Assembly (NCBI GenBank): GCA_017937485.1
Contig: JAGBDN010000083.1
Coordinates: 57,203 to 121,202, forward strand
Length of the DNA stretch: 64,000 bases
DNA from: Thermoguttaceae bacterium
GTDB lineage: Bacteria > Planctomycetota > Planctomycetia > Pirellulales > Thermoguttaceae
Reading direction: 5' to 3'
Shown here: one piece after another, positions 18,841 through 28,369 of the stretch
Layout: each line of letters starts with the position of its first letter
How positions within the stretch are numbered: the stretch's first letter is position 1
Position numbers and translations under genes: made by a program
Notes under the pieces: generated by a model
Told to the model about the DNA's origin: nothing
Databases searched by the model: none
The model's input: the letters and a program-made list of their open reading frames with translations, nothing else

Positions 18841-18886
18841 AAAAATCAAAACGCGCCGACGCCGAAAAAACTCGACGCGTCGGCGC
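18841..18886 (-). terminator. hairpin between PilV-like gene and giant GspK-like gene
   Basis: GCGCCGACGC (18853-18862) and GCGTCGGCGC (18877-18886) make a perfect 10-bp stem with a 14-nt loop. On the minus strand it continues GTTTTGATTTTT. It may reduce read-through into the 2493-residue gene and so set its dose relative to the pseudopilins. Confidence 0.6.
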
Positions 18887-18923
18887 AAATATTACGTCGT
18901 CGTGTTTAAAATCGGTTCAACCG

Positions 18924-20120
18924 TTAAAAGTTGGCCGTCCCGGAGTAAACGCCGATCGCGCCCGGGAAAATCGTCGCCGTAACGGGGAGACCGTCCGCGA
19001 CTTTTTCTCCCGTCGTCGGGTTGAAAGTCGGCGTCCAACACTTCGGCGTATTCGGCCCGACGAGCGTCAAGCGCAATTCCGTCGGGAACCCGGACGCGTC
19101 CGTATCGACGACGCCGTAGTTCGCGATTTTGTACCAACGGGCGAACGCGCGGAAATTGCCGTTCGTCGGAATATCTTCGCGCCCGGTCAGCAGAATGTAA
19201 CGCGTCGTTTCGAGTTGTTCGATCAGCCGTTCGACGTCGAGCGCGTCGAGCGCGCCGTTCGTCGCGTCGACGCCGCCGGTCAGGTCGAGCGTAACGGCGC
19301 CCCCTTGGTAACCGGAGCCTTCGAGGCGCGCGGCGAACGCTTTTTCGTCGCCGGGAACGCGGTTTTCGAAAACGACGACGTCGTAGTCGGCCGCGGCGAG
19401 CGCGTCTTTCGGGCAGTCGTAAAAGTCGCCGGACGCGTTTTTCGGGGAAACGGTCGCGAGCCAAGTGTAACGTCCGCTGAACGGTTGCGTCGCGTTCGGG
19501 TCGCCGACGTCGCCGAGAAGACCGTCGGTCGTTTCGACGCGCGGACGGTAAAACGTTTCGTCTTCGTCGCTCGCGTACCCGTAAATAATATCGTCTTGGA
19601 GATAAAACGCGCGTTCGATTTGCGCGGCGTTAATCGCCGGACGCCCGACGCCGCCGGGAACGGTGACAAATCGGTTTTGAGCCGGCTTGACGCGGGTGAA
19701 AAAGGAATCGAACCCGTCAGGCGGCGTCATTGTCGGAAATCCAGTCGGCGTCATCGCGAAAAATTCCGGCGGACTGACGCTTTTCGAAATCGGGTCGACG
19801 AAGAACGGAAACGTCAAGTTCAGGTTGCCGTTCGGCAAAACGGAGTTCGCGTTTTCGTAACCGTTTTCGTAATACCAGTTCGCGGGGTTGGCCCAACCGT
19901 TCGCCTTCATCGTTCGCGCGGCGTTGCGACCGAGCGCGGAGGAGTTGTCCGCCTCTTGCATCTGCGACAAACGCAGCCCGCCGAACGGAATCGCCGAAAT
20001 AACGCCGACCAAACCGATCGACAAAACCAAAATCGCCGCCATAATCTCGACGAGCGTCATCCCGAAGCGCGTCGAACGCCCGGAAATCGGCGCCGTTTTT
20101 TCGTTTCGCGTCGTTTTCAT
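18924..20120 (-). CDS. PilV/GspI-like pseudopilin
   Basis: 398 residues from the ATG at 20120, with GGAGG 8-9 nt upstream. The prepilin leader ends in RFG and is followed by MTLVEIMAAILVLSIGLVGV, with Glu at position +5 of the mature protein and the I-L-V-L-S-I-G-L pattern typical of PilV and GspI minor pilins. The leader should be removed by prepilin peptidase and the helix packs into the pseudopilus core in the inner membrane. The C-terminal globular part is acidic and unassigned. It starts 2 nt after the stop of the GspH-like gene, so the two are co-translated in one operon with the other pseudopilins. Confidence 0.87.
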   Translation of the reverse strand: MKTTRNEKTAPISGRSTRFGMTLVEIMAAILVLSIGLVGVISAIPFGGLRLSQMQEADNSSALGRNAARTMKANGWANPANWYYENGYENANSVLPNGNLNLTFPFFVDPISKSVSPPEFFAMTPTGFPTMTPPDGFDSFFTRVKPAQNRFVTVPGGVGRPAINAAQIERAFYLQDDIIYGYASDEDETFYRPRVETTDGLLGDVGDPNATQPFSGRYTWLATVSPKNASGDFYDCPKDALAAADYDVVVFENRVPGDEKAFAARLEGSGYQGGAVTLDLTGGVDATNGALDALDVERLIEQLETTRYILLTGREDIPTNGNFRAFARWYKIANYGVVDTDASGFPTELRLTLVGPNTPKCWTPTFNPTTGEKVADGLPVTATIFPGAIGVYSGTANF

Positions 20121-20122
20121 CG

Positions 20123-21229
20123 TTAACGTCCTCCAATATTGCGCTTCAACATGCGAGCGAACTCGCGGGACTCGTAAATCAAACCGTAAGGGGCTTCGTC
20201 GTCGCCGACGAGGTAATCGAACGGCGGATTCACTTCGGCGGTCGTTACCAAGCCGGAAGTCGGATTGATCGCGACCCAAGCGTTCAACGGGTCTTCGCTG
20301 TTCCAAAGTCCGTCTTCAGCTCCGCCGAGCGCCGCGATGCGCTCCCAACGCCCGATTAAGAAGTAAATCGGTTCCGTCGGAATAAAGCCGCCGCCGAGGT
20401 ATTCGACACGGTCGACCGAACCGTCCGGCGCGAACATCACCGTAACGTTGCTTTCGCCGCCAAACCAATGGACTTGATCGTCGGTTCCGGAATGCTCCAT
20501 ATCGACGACCGCGCCTTGCGGCAAACCGACCGGCGCCGTCATTGTCGGACGCGGTTGCCGAACGACCTTAAAAGTCGCGTTTTGCAACACCGGCAAATCG
20601 ATTCCAGGCAACTTTTTGACGGCGTAGGACGCCACGGGCGCGCCGGAAGGGCCGGGCCCCTCGTAATGAACGATCGGATAAAACGGCCCGACGCCGTTGA
20701 ATTGGATTTTCGCTCCGACTTCGAGCGCGCAACCGTAGTCCTCCGAAGCGCGCGACGGCTTCGGAACCATCGCTCCCCAATATGGATCGACGCTCGTGTC
20801 CCAAAGTCGAATACGCAGTCTCTCCGCGCCGACAGGATCGGCTTGGGCGAAAACATCGTCTTCGGCGAAAACGTTAAAGGTCTCGCCTTGTTCCAGCCCG
20901 CTGTAAAACGGCGGCGTCTCGACTTGATGCAACACAAGGGACGCGCTCGCGTCCGGGATCGGATCGCCGTTATTGTCGATGCCGCCGGGAACGAACGAAC
21001 CCTGGAAGTATTCGAACGTAACGCCGCACGGGCGCCCGGTCGCCATCGCTCTCGCTCGGGCGCGGTTCAGGTACGTCGAAACGGTCGAGCCGGCTTGCTT
21101 CGTCAGTTGCGACTCCATCATCGGTTTGATCGTCGGCACGCTGACGGCGGTAACGATCAAAATAATGGTCGCGACGACGAGAAGCTCCATCAGCGTAACG
21201 CCGCGCCGTTGTTCGCGCAATCTTTTCAT
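20123..21229 (-). CDS. GspH/FimT-like pseudopilin
   Basis: 368 residues from the ATG at 21229. The short basic leader MKRLREQRRG is followed by VTLMELLVVATIILIVTAVS with Glu at +5, a type IV prepilin signal; the following PTIKPMMESQLTKQAGSTV region with later ARARAMATGRPCGVTFE resembles FimT/GspH, in which a small residue-rich helix precedes the A-R-S-x-A motif. An earlier ATG at 21346 overlaps the stop of the upstream gene as ATGA and would add 39 residues; translation coupling favours it, but such a long leader is unusual, so the later start was chosen. Part of the pseudopilin operon. Confidence 0.82.
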   Translation of the reverse strand: MKRLREQRRGVTLMELLVVATIILIVTAVSVPTIKPMMESQLTKQAGSTVSTYLNRARARAMATGRPCGVTFEYFQGSFVPGGIDNNGDPIPDASASLVLHQVETPPFYSGLEQGETFNVFAEDDVFAQADPVGAERLRIRLWDTSVDPYWGAMVPKPSRASEDYGCALEVGAKIQFNGVGPFYPIVHYEGPGPSGAPVASYAVKKLPGIDLPVLQNATFKVVRQPRPTMTAPVGLPQGAVVDMEHSGTDDQVHWFGGESNVTVMFAPDGSVDRVEYLGGGFIPTEPIYFLIGRWERIAALGGAEDGLWNSEDPLNAWVAINPTSGLVTTAEVNPPFDYLVGDDEAPYGLIYESREFARMLKRNIGGR

Positions 21230-21342
21230 ATCGTTCGCTTTCTTAGGGTCGCGCCGCCCCGCGTTTCGTTGGAAAACGTTAAGCGGCGGCAAGTTCGCGT
21301 TGTTCGATAATTGCGATTCGTTCGGAACGTCCGAACGCGGGG

Positions 21343-22428
21343 TCATTCTCCGCACTCGCTAATAAGCGTTCCGTTTTCGGAGAAGTTGACGATGTTGTCT
21401 TCGTCTTCGAAGTAAACGAGGTCTTTCGGTTGCGTCGTCGGAACGCCGTCGCGCGGGCCGTCGAGATTTTCGTCCGGGCCGAACGCGCCGTCGACGCCGG
21501 GGTGAATCATTTGGAAACGCTTGTCTTCGTACCAAGCGAGGCGACCGTTCGCGTCGTAGTTGCGAGCGTAAGGAACGGCGCGGGTCAGCGTCGCGCTAGC
21601 GACGGCGTCGGAGTCGGCGAGGTAGAACGTTTTGCTCGACGAACCGTCCGGCGCGCCGTAAGGCGAGTTCGGCGACGGACGGAAGTAAACGAGCGGCAGG
21701 TCGCCTTGTTCGAACGCCGGAACGTAAACGAAGGCGTTAAGCGACGCGTCCCAAAGGTCGTCCGCGTCGTCGACCGGATAAAAAACGCGCGTTCCGCCGT
21801 TATCGGCCGTCAAATACGTTCCGATGTTTTTCAGTTCGAAGTCGAACAGCGGCGCTTCGCGACGCGCTTTCAACGGCAACGCCAACGGAACGAGGTTTCC
21901 AGCGCCGTTGTAACCGACGCCGAGCGGCGCCTTCGGGTTCGCGTAGAACCCGCTCGGTTTGCCGTCGTAGTCCGGGAGTCCGCCGAGCCAAAAAACGAGC
22001 GACGAAATATAGTTTTCGAGGTTCCAAACGTGTTGGCCGTCGAGGTCGCCGAGGCCGGTCGGTTCGGCGATCGAACCGCTCGCAACTTTGCAACCGTATT
22101 GGACGTGCGACATAAATTCGGCGTATTGGTCGGAAACCGTCGCGCCCGGCAGGTTGTAGCGCGGCCAACGTTTTTTGACGTGGCGCACGACCGCTTCTTG
22201 GTCGCTGAAGTCGGGCGGATACTCGCCGAATTGATTTTTATACTCGTCGAGCGCCATCGAGAGCTGCGCCATTTGCGTCGCGACGACCGCGCCGCGCGCC
22301 GAGTTGCGAGCGCTCACCAAAACGGTCGTCGAAATGCCCGCGAGGAGACCGATGATGACGATCACCACCAAAATTTCTATCAAGGTAAAACCGGCGCTTC
22401 GGGTCGCGCGTTTTCGATTCGTAGTCAT
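21343..22428 (-). CDS. GspG-like type II secretion pseudopilin
   Basis: 361 residues. The prepilin signal is RSAG followed by FTLIEILVVIVIIGLLAG, with cleavage after Gly and Glu at +5. The mature helix leads into LSMALDEYKNQFGEYPPD, the classic GspG segment, and a C-terminal region with MIHPGVDGAFGPDENLDG, DLVYFEDEDNIVNFSE, where GspG proteins bind calcium near the C-terminus. It is much longer than the usual 140-residue GspG because of an inserted region of about 200 residues. GAGG is about 10 nt upstream of the ATG. The stop overlaps or abuts the next gene, and the upstream pseudopilin stop is 7 nt away, so it is within one operon. Confidence 0.88.
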   Translation of the reverse strand: MTTNRKRATRSAGFTLIEILVVIVIIGLLAGISTTVLVSARNSARGAVVATQMAQLSMALDEYKNQFGEYPPDFSDQEAVVRHVKKRWPRYNLPGATVSDQYAEFMSHVQYGCKVASGSIAEPTGLGDLDGQHVWNLENYISSLVFWLGGLPDYDGKPSGFYANPKAPLGVGYNGAGNLVPLALPLKARREAPLFDFELKNIGTYLTADNGGTRVFYPVDDADDLWDASLNAFVYVPAFEQGDLPLVYFRPSPNSPYGAPDGSSSKTFYLADSDAVASATLTRAVPYARNYDANGRLAWYEDKRFQMIHPGVDGAFGPDENLDGPRDGVPTTQPKDLVYFEDEDNIVNFSENGTLISECGE

Positions 22429-22435
22429 TGCAGGA

Positions 22436-23344
22436 TTACCTCACGAGCGTGTGGTTGTCGATGTTGTCTTTGTGCGTTTCGTCGCCGTTCGAATAACCGG
22501 GGATTAAATCGTAATCGCCGTTCGTCCAATACGTTAACGCCGACGTAAAGGGGTCGTTCATTTCGACGACGTCGGTCGCCGTCGGCGCGATCAAACCGTA
22601 TTCGCCGTCCGGGCCCGCCGAAAAGACGTAAGGAACGAGGAACCAACCGTTGCTAACGGCCAACGGGTCGAACGGGTCGGCGTCCAACTCGGCGTTCGCC
22701 GGGTCGAGCGGCATCGTCGGCTGACGGTCGCTCGCTTCGAGGCCGGGCGCCCAGCGCATCCAGCAGATCGGATTGCCCCAACCGTCGACGAACTCGAGGA
22801 GCCCGTTGCCGTCCGTGTCGGCGACGTCGCGGTCGGAGAAACCGGCGCGCGATTCCGGGTCGGCGTTCGTAACGACGAGGTAAAGAAGTTCCGCGTTGTA
22901 ATTATCGCCGAAACCGCCGGAGTTCGCGACCGCCAAGCGGTACGACTCTTGAAGCGGCGTGAACGTTCCGTCGAGTTGCGACGCGGTTCCGAGTTCGTTC
23001 GTCGTGCAGGGCAGGTCGCAACGCAACAGGTCGCGCATCCGATAAATCCGTTGGCGCGCCCGTTCTTCGCCCGGCAAGTTGTTCGGCAGGTCGCTCATAT
23101 CGAGACGCAAGTACTGGTAGCGTTCGTAAATCGACGTGAGAACGGAGTCGATCTTCGCGATCGTCGTTTCCGTCTGCGCTTCCCGCGCGGTTTCGATCGA
23201 CGAGCGCACCGTCGTGATCGAAAGCGCGCCCAGCGTCGCGATAATCGAAATCGTTACCAGCAATTCGATTAACGTAAACGCCGAACGGTCGCCGCTCGGC
23301 GCGCGGCGCCTCGGTCGTCGTTTTTTGCATTCCCAACGTTTCAC
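22436..23344 (-). CDS. GspG-like pseudopilin
   Basis: 302 residues. A 21-residue very basic leader (MKRWECKKRRPRRRAPSGDR) precedes SAFTLIELLVTISIIATLGA; Glu sits at the +5 region of the prepilin signal. The mature helix continues with TTVRSSIETAREAQTETTIA and a globular part with GNGLLEFVDGWGNPICWMRW, which resembles the GspG D-G-W-G-N-P motif, and SAGPDGEYG near the C-terminus, the usual GspG end. Its stop is 7 nt before the next pseudopilin start, showing operon structure. Which of the three GspG-like proteins is the major pseudopilin cannot be decided here. Confidence 0.85.
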   Translation of the reverse strand: MKRWECKKRRPRRRAPSGDRSAFTLIELLVTISIIATLGALSITTVRSSIETAREAQTETTIAKIDSVLTSIYERYQYLRLDMSDLPNNLPGEERARQRIYRMRDLLRCDLPCTTNELGTASQLDGTFTPLQESYRLAVANSGGFGDNYNAELLYLVVTNADPESRAGFSDRDVADTDGNGLLEFVDGWGNPICWMRWAPGLEASDRQPTMPLDPANAELDADPFDPLAVSNGWFLVPYVFSAGPDGEYGLIAPTATDVVEMNDPFTSALTYWTNGDYDLIPGYSNGDETHKDNIDNHTLVR

Positions 23345-23549
23345 GCGGATACCCTTGCGTCCTTAACAGTTTACGGTTTTAGTTTAACGGTCGAACGACC
23401 GACTCGGCGGCTCTCGGAAGGCGTTCCGAAACCCGCGCGTTTGTTTCGTCGATTTTATCGTTATTCATAACGAAGCGAAACCGCCGCGACGCGCGCCGTT
23501 TTCCGCCGCCCTTCCCCAAGCGAAGACGACGGAAAACGAACGGTCGGCG

Positions 23550-24455
23550 CTATTCGATTTCGCTTTCGAGCGTCGCGCCTTCGGCGAAGTTCGTTACGTT
23601 GTCGCGGTCGGCGGAAGTCAAGGACGAGTGTTCGCCGCCGGCCAAATCGCGGTCGTGTTGGTGTCCGTGTTCGTCTTCGTGTTCGTCCGCTTCGCCAAAG
23701 ACTCCGTCTTCGCCGGGGAAAATCAACTGGAACGAATCGCCGTTATACCAACGCCCGTTCTTTTTGTACGGTTGCGCGAGCCCCTCGCCGTCGACTTCGA
23801 AACGCTTGCCTTCGTAGGAGCCTTTTTCGGCGCGGAAGTACGCGATCGATTTGTTTTGGAACATCAGGCCGAGACGTTCGTTGTAGTTGCCGCCGCTCGT
23901 TCCGTCGGAGTCGTAAGCGAGCTCCATCACCGTCGTTTCGCGCGGTTCGGCGTCGGCGATTTCGTAACAATCTTCGCCCGCGTCGTACTTGCCGAACGGA
24001 TGCTGTTCGTCCGCCGCCATTCCTTCTCCGTCGTGATACGCGAGCCAGAAAAGGAGCGCTTTGCCCGGGTGGTCGCCGCAACGACGCCCGACTTCGTCGA
24101 CCATTTTATCGACTTCGCCGGTTTTCAACACTTTCGGCCAACGTTTCAAAATGTGTCGGCGAACGATGTTGCGCGCTTTTTCGTAATTCGGCGAACTCGG
24201 GTTGAAGCAGCAACGGCACGCGCAGCTGTCCGGCGGGTACTCGCCGTACTTTTGCTTGTAGATTTCAAGCGCGGTTTCGACGTCGGTCAACCGCGTCTTC
24301 GCGGAAGCGGAGCCAAAAAAGGCGCGCGCGCCGCCGAACGCCGTGAAGCCGATTCCGGCCAGCAAGCCGATAATCGCGATCACGACCAAAATTTCGATCA
24401 ACGTAAACCCTTGCAGAGCGCGCCGTTCGGCCGCTCGTTTCGCAACGCTCGTCAT
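23550..24455 (-). CDS. GspG-like pseudopilin
   Basis: 301 residues. Leader MTSVAKRAAERRALQG, then [18 protein letters not shown] with Glu at +5. The DVETALEIYKQKYGEYPPDS segment is GspG-like; a Cys cluster (CACRCC, about residue 78) may form disulfides once exported. A His/Asp/Glu-rich stretch near the end (ADEHEDEHGHQHDRD) and FPGEDGVFGEADE could bind metal, which fits the calcium site of GspG proteins but is not proven. It resembles the 21343-22428 protein most closely, with the same D-N-V-T-N-F-x-E ending. It is separated by 205 nt from the next pseudopilin and 222 nt from gspF; those gaps hold no clear signal. Confidence 0.86.
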   Translation of the reverse strand: MTSVAKRAAERRALQGFTLIEILVVIAIIGLLAGIGFTAFGGARAFFGSASAKTRLTDVETALEIYKQKYGEYPPDSCACRCCFNPSSPNYEKARNIVRRHILKRWPKVLKTGEVDKMVDEVGRRCGDHPGKALLFWLAYHDGEGMAADEQHPFGKYDAGEDCYEIADAEPRETTVMELAYDSDGTSGGNYNERLGLMFQNKSIAYFRAEKGSYEGKRFEVDGEGLAQPYKKNGRWYNGDSFQLIFPGEDGVFGEADEHEDEHGHQHDRDLAGGEHSSLTSADRDNVTNFAEGATLESEIE

Positions 24456-24677
24456 TCTTTTCGTTCCGTTCTATTCGCTAAGCGTCGTAAAAAGGACGCG
24501 TCGTTTTTAAAGTCGAGCGGTTTTGTCGCCTTTATTCTATTCGTTGGAGCGACGCCGCCGAAAGTTCCGTTTTTTCGCGACTTTCGTGAAAATTCCAAAC
24601 GCCCAATCGCGTTAAAATCGGTAAAATCGGCGACGGGCGAGACGTTTCCCGTCCGCCGCCAAGGTTTCGCGCCGTCG

Positions 24678-26006
24678 TTATTTCGACAGCGATTCGATGA
24701 GCTTAATCATCGGGAGGAAGAGCGCGACGACGATCGTCCCGACGATGACGCCGAGGAACATAACCAACAGCGGTTCGAGCATACTCAACAACGCTTCGGT
24801 GTACGTTTGAACTTCGTCGTCGAAAACGTCCGCGACTTTGTAAAGCATCGTGTCGAGTTCCCCGGTTTCTTCGCCGACGTCGACCATATTGACGACGATG
24901 TCGCCCAAGACCTTCGCTTGCAGCTTCGTCATGTAAATCAGCACGCCGATCGGGCCCGCCAAAAAACAGAAGAAGTAGAACAAGCACGCGGGGTGGAAGC
25001 CCGGTCGCGAGTGGTTGCGCATCGGGTTCGCGATGGTGTCCCCGTCGCGAATCGCTTCCAAAATCTTTTGGTACATCTTTTCGAAAACGCCGTTGTTCGC
25101 GGTTTCGCGGGTGATGTGCAACGCTTCCAAAATCGGAACGCCGGACTGAACGAGCGTCCCCAAGGTGCGCGTCGTGCGGGCGACGACCGTCTTTTCGAGC
25201 AACGGGCCGAAAATCGGAATCCGGAGCAGGAACAAGTGCCAACCGAAGCGCATATACGCGAAACTGGTCGTTACCTTAATGAACAACCAAATCCCCAACG
25301 GAATCCCCGGGCCGAGGTACCAGTATTCCATACACGCGTGCGACGCTTTGATGAGGAACTGGGTCAACCCCGGCAACTCGACGTCGAAGTCGGCGAAGAT
25401 TTCTTCGAACTTCGGAACGATCGCCATCATAATGAAGATCAAAATCCCGATCGCGAAGATCAAAACCGCGACCGGGTACGTCATCGCCGACTTAATTTTC
25501 GCCTTCAACTGTTCCGAACGTTCGAGGAACTCGGCCAAACGTTGAAGAATGACTTCCAAGGCGCCCCCCGCCTCGCCCGCTTTGATCATGTTGACGTAAA
25601 GGCGGTTGAACGCTTTCGGCGACTTCGCCATCGCTTCCGACAAGCTCGACCCGCTTTCGATTTCGTTGCAGACGTCGAGGAGGCAGTTGCGGAGCGGGCC
25701 CGGCTTCGATTGTTGTTGCAAAATATTCAAGCTGCGCAAAATCGGCAAACCCGCGTCTTGCAGAATCGACAAGTTTCGCGTAAAGTCGCGGAGGATTTTC
25801 GGCTTAACGCGCCCGAACGTGAAGGTTTTGCCGGTCGCGGCCTTCTTTTTCTTGGCGGCCTTGCGGTCTTTATGGAGAACGATTTTCGTAACGTGATAAC
25901 CGCTCTCCTTTAGCGTTGCGGTAACTTCCTCTTCGGTACTCGCTTCGATAACGTCGGTAAAGCCTTTGCCGGCGGAATCGATCGCTTCTACTTTAAACTT
26001 GGGCAT
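24678..26006 (-). CDS. gspF: type II secretion/type IV pilus inner-membrane platform protein GspF/PilC
   Basis: 442 residues from the ATG at 26006 (AAGGTG 6 nt upstream). GspF is the polytopic inner-membrane platform that couples the cytoplasmic ATPase to pseudopilus assembly. The N-terminal segment MPKFKVEAIDSAGK is the usual start; two T2SSF domains follow (about residues 100-220 and 300-430) with F-T-R-N-L-S-I-L-Q-D-A-G-L-P and TLGTLVQSGVPILEALHIT, and three membrane helices (about 205-230, 250-275, 410-435). An aromatic hydrophobic segment near residue 340 (FYFFCFLAGPIG) is less usual. It lies between the GspE ATPase and the pseudopilins, and has a possible own promoter at 26194-26223. 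Confidence 0.95.
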   Translation of the reverse strand: MPKFKVEAIDSAGKGFTDVIEASTEEEVTATLKESGYHVTKIVLHKDRKAAKKKKAATGKTFTFGRVKPKILRDFTRNLSILQDAGLPILRSLNILQQQSKPGPLRNCLLDVCNEIESGSSLSEAMAKSPKAFNRLYVNMIKAGEAGGALEVILQRLAEFLERSEQLKAKIKSAMTYPVAVLIFAIGILIFIMMAIVPKFEEIFADFDVELPGLTQFLIKASHACMEYWYLGPGIPLGIWLFIKVTTSFAYMRFGWHLFLLRIPIFGPLLEKTVVARTTRTLGTLVQSGVPILEALHITRETANNGVFEKMYQKILEAIRDGDTIANPMRNHSRPGFHPACLFYFFCFLAGPIGVLIYMTKLQAKVLGDIVVNMVDVGEETGELDTMLYKVADVFDDEVQTYTEALLSMLEPLLVMFLGVIVGTIVVALFLPMIKLIESLSK

Positions 26007-26193
26007 ACGGCACCTTTTGACTTGGGGATTCAAACGGCGAAAAGATAACGCGAATTTCTATTTTAACGAAAAGTTCGCGATTTATCAACGCCGCCGAGCG
26101 GTTTTCTTCAAATTTTGGCGCAATTTCTTCTTGTAATTCGGCGAATTATAACGACAAGGCGCTCCAAATGGAACGATAGCGCCGAACGCGCCG

Positions 26194-26223
26194 ATTATAT
26201 CGGTCGAGCCGACGCGTCGCCAA
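26194..26223 (-). promoter_or_regulatory. sigma70-type promoter upstream of gspF
   Basis: TTGGCG (26223-26218), 18-nt spacer and TATAAT (26199-26194) on the minus strand. It would give a leader of about 185 nt and a separate transcript for gspF and the pseudopilins. The rest of the 26007-26357 gap shows nothing else. Confidence 0.6.
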
Positions 26224-26357
26224 CTCGACCCTTCTCGCCCTTTCCTCCCAACCTTCCTCTTTTCGAATCCCAACGCGACGCCGACGACGGGCGCCGCGTC
26301 GAGCGCCGAATCGAAGGTTCGAAGTCGAGCCGACCCGCCGTTCGCGGGCCTCCCGTC

Positions 26358-28067
26358 TTAGGCGTCCAAAACGGTTTCGCGGACGACCTCTTCGATCGTC
26401 GTCGTCCCCTCGAAGACCTTAACGAGACCGGCGTCGCGGAGGGTGAGCATCCCGTGCCGCTGGGCCGACTCGCGCATCTCGGCGACGGAGCCGTTTCGCA
26501 AAATAATGTCCCGCATTTCCTCGTTAACCATAAGGAACTCGTGAATCGCGGTTCGGCCTTTGTAGCCGGTGTTGTTGCATCTTTCGCAACCGGCGCCTTG
26601 GTAAAAGTGTTTCCCGGCGACGTCTTGCGGCGTGAGCCCGAGTTCGGCGAGTTGCTCTTCGGACGGTTTCACTTCCGCGCGGCAGTTCGTGCAAACGCGG
26701 CGAACGAGACGTTGCGCCAAAATCGCTCGCAAGGTCGCGGTGATAAGGAATTCCGGGATTCCCATATCCTTCAAACGGGTGATCGTACTCGGCGCGTCGT
26801 TCGTGTGGAGCGTGCTGAAGACCAAGTGGCCGGTCAGCGACGCTTGAACGGCGATCTGCGCGGTTTCGCGGTCGCGGATTTCCCCGACGAGGATGACGTC
26901 CGGGTCCTGACGCAAAATCGAGCGGAGGCACTGCGCGAACGTGTTGCCGATTTCCGCGTCGATCGGCATTTGGACGATGCCGTCGATGTCGTACTCGACC
27001 GGGTCTTCGGTCGTCATCAGTTTTTCGGTGATAACGTTCAGCTCCGAAAGCGCGGAGTAGAGCGTCGTCGTTTTCCCGGAACCGGTCGGGCCGGTAACGA
27101 GGATAATGCCGTTCGGCGACTCGATGACTTGGCGGAATTGCGTCATCAGCTCTTGCGACATACCGACGTTGTTCAAGTCGAGCGAAATAACCGACTTGTC
27201 CAAAATCCGGCAAACGACGCTTTCGCCGAACATCGTCGGGAGGACGCTGACGCGGAAGTCGATCGGCGTCCCGGCGACCATCAGGCGAATACGACCGTCT
27301 TGCGGGAGGCGTTTTTCGGCGATGTCGAGGTTCGCCAAGACCTTAATACGGGTCGTGATCGCGCTGGCCAAGTGGCGCGGCGGCGGAACCATTTCGTACA
27401 GCGTCCCGTCCGCTTTGATGCGAATTTTGAACTCGTCTTCGAACGGTTCGAAGTGGATGTCGCTGGCGTGGTCTTTAATCCCGAGGAGGAAGACCATATT
27501 CAGGAGCTTGCGCACCGGCGCGCTTTCGGAAAGGGCTTCGGCGCTGGCCAAGTCGAGTTCGCCGTTTTCGTCGAGCGCTTCTTGGTACTCCTTGTCGTTT
27601 TTCAGGTCGTCGAGGATCGACTCGACGCTGTCGCCTTGGTCGGTGGCGTAGTAGCGTTCGAGGGCCGTGTCGATTTCCTTCGGCGTCGAAACGACGACGC
27701 GAATTTGGTAGCCGAGGAAGTTGCGCAACTCGTCCATTACGGAGAGGTTTTGCGGCTCGCTCGTGGCGATCGTCAACGTGTCGTCGCGGAACGCCAGCGG
27801 AATCGAGCGGTACATATGCGCCATCGCCTCGGTGAAGTGGCTCAACACTTCCTTCGGCACGGTCAAGTCGGAAATCGCGACGACCTGCAGTCCGAGCTGT
27901 TCGCCGAGCGCCTGCGCGAGTTGATCTTCGGTCAGCATATTCATACTGATCGCGATTTGCCCGATCAGTTCGCCGGAACGTTGGCTCTGCTCTTCGCGCA
28001 AAAGCTCCAACTGTTCTTCGTCGACGTAACCGAGGTCGACGAGGACTTGCCCAAAACTACGCGCCAT
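26358..28067 (-). CDS. gspE: secretion/pilus assembly ATPase GspE/PilB
   Basis: 569 residues from the ATG at 28067 (GGAG 9 nt upstream). It powers pseudopilus extension from the cytoplasmic face. Domains: MshEN N-terminal domain (about 1-150, starting MARSFGQVLVDLGYVDEEQL), then the secretion ATPase with Walker A GPTGSGKTTTLY, Asp box TTEDPVEYDIDG, Walker [13 protein letters not shown], His box HLVFSTLHTNDA, and a tetracysteine zinc site CTNCRA...CERCNNTGY. All catalytic elements are intact. It is one of two GspE/PilB-type ATPases in the same cluster (other at 29750-31465), with a PilT-type ATPase between them. Confidence 0.95.
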   Translation of the reverse strand: MARSFGQVLVDLGYVDEEQLELLREEQSQRSGELIGQIAISMNMLTEDQLAQALGEQLGLQVVAISDLTVPKEVLSHFTEAMAHMYRSIPLAFRDDTLTIATSEPQNLSVMDELRNFLGYQIRVVVSTPKEIDTALERYYATDQGDSVESILDDLKNDKEYQEALDENGELDLASAEALSESAPVRKLLNMVFLLGIKDHASDIHFEPFEDEFKIRIKADGTLYEMVPPPRHLASAITTRIKVLANLDIAEKRLPQDGRIRLMVAGTPIDFRVSVLPTMFGESVVCRILDKSVISLDLNNVGMSQELMTQFRQVIESPNGIILVTGPTGSGKTTTLYSALSELNVITEKLMTTEDPVEYDIDGIVQMPIDAEIGNTFAQCLRSILRQDPDVILVGEIRDRETAQIAVQASLTGHLVFSTLHTNDAPSTITRLKDMGIPEFLITATLRAILAQRLVRRVCTNCRAEVKPSEEQLAELGLTPQDVAGKHFYQGAGCERCNNTGYKGRTAIHEFLMVNEEMRDIILRNGSVAEMRESAQRHGMLTLRDAGLVKVFEGTTTIEEVVRETVLDA

Positions 28068-28369
28068 CTGTTTCTTCTCCGTTTCGATTTTTTTCGTTTG
28101 CGGACGCGCCCCCAAGTCTTGCCGAACGCGGCGAAGCGTTGCGGCGAAACGCGTCGTTTGTATCGTTTTGAAACAGTTCGGCGGCGTTTTGCGCGAGTTT
28201 TCACACGTTTCGCGGGAACCGTTTCTTAATAAGCAAATTCGGCGCCAAAAGTCGCCTTTTTAAAATTTTCGTCGTTTTTTTTCGAAAAGCGTCGTTAAGC
28301 GAACGGCGCCGCCGAGCCGAGCGTTTCGTCTCGACGGCGCGTTTTCGGTTCGCGGTCGCGGGGCGAGGA

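Noticed and set aside
23628..25913. 761-codon open frame opposite pseudopilin and gspF genes
   Set aside because: Overlaps two firmly identified genes on the other strand and has antisense-like Arg/Phe/Val composition.
26115..28229. 704-codon open frame opposite gspE
   Set aside because: Complementary to a catalytically complete ATPase; composition is an antisense artefact.
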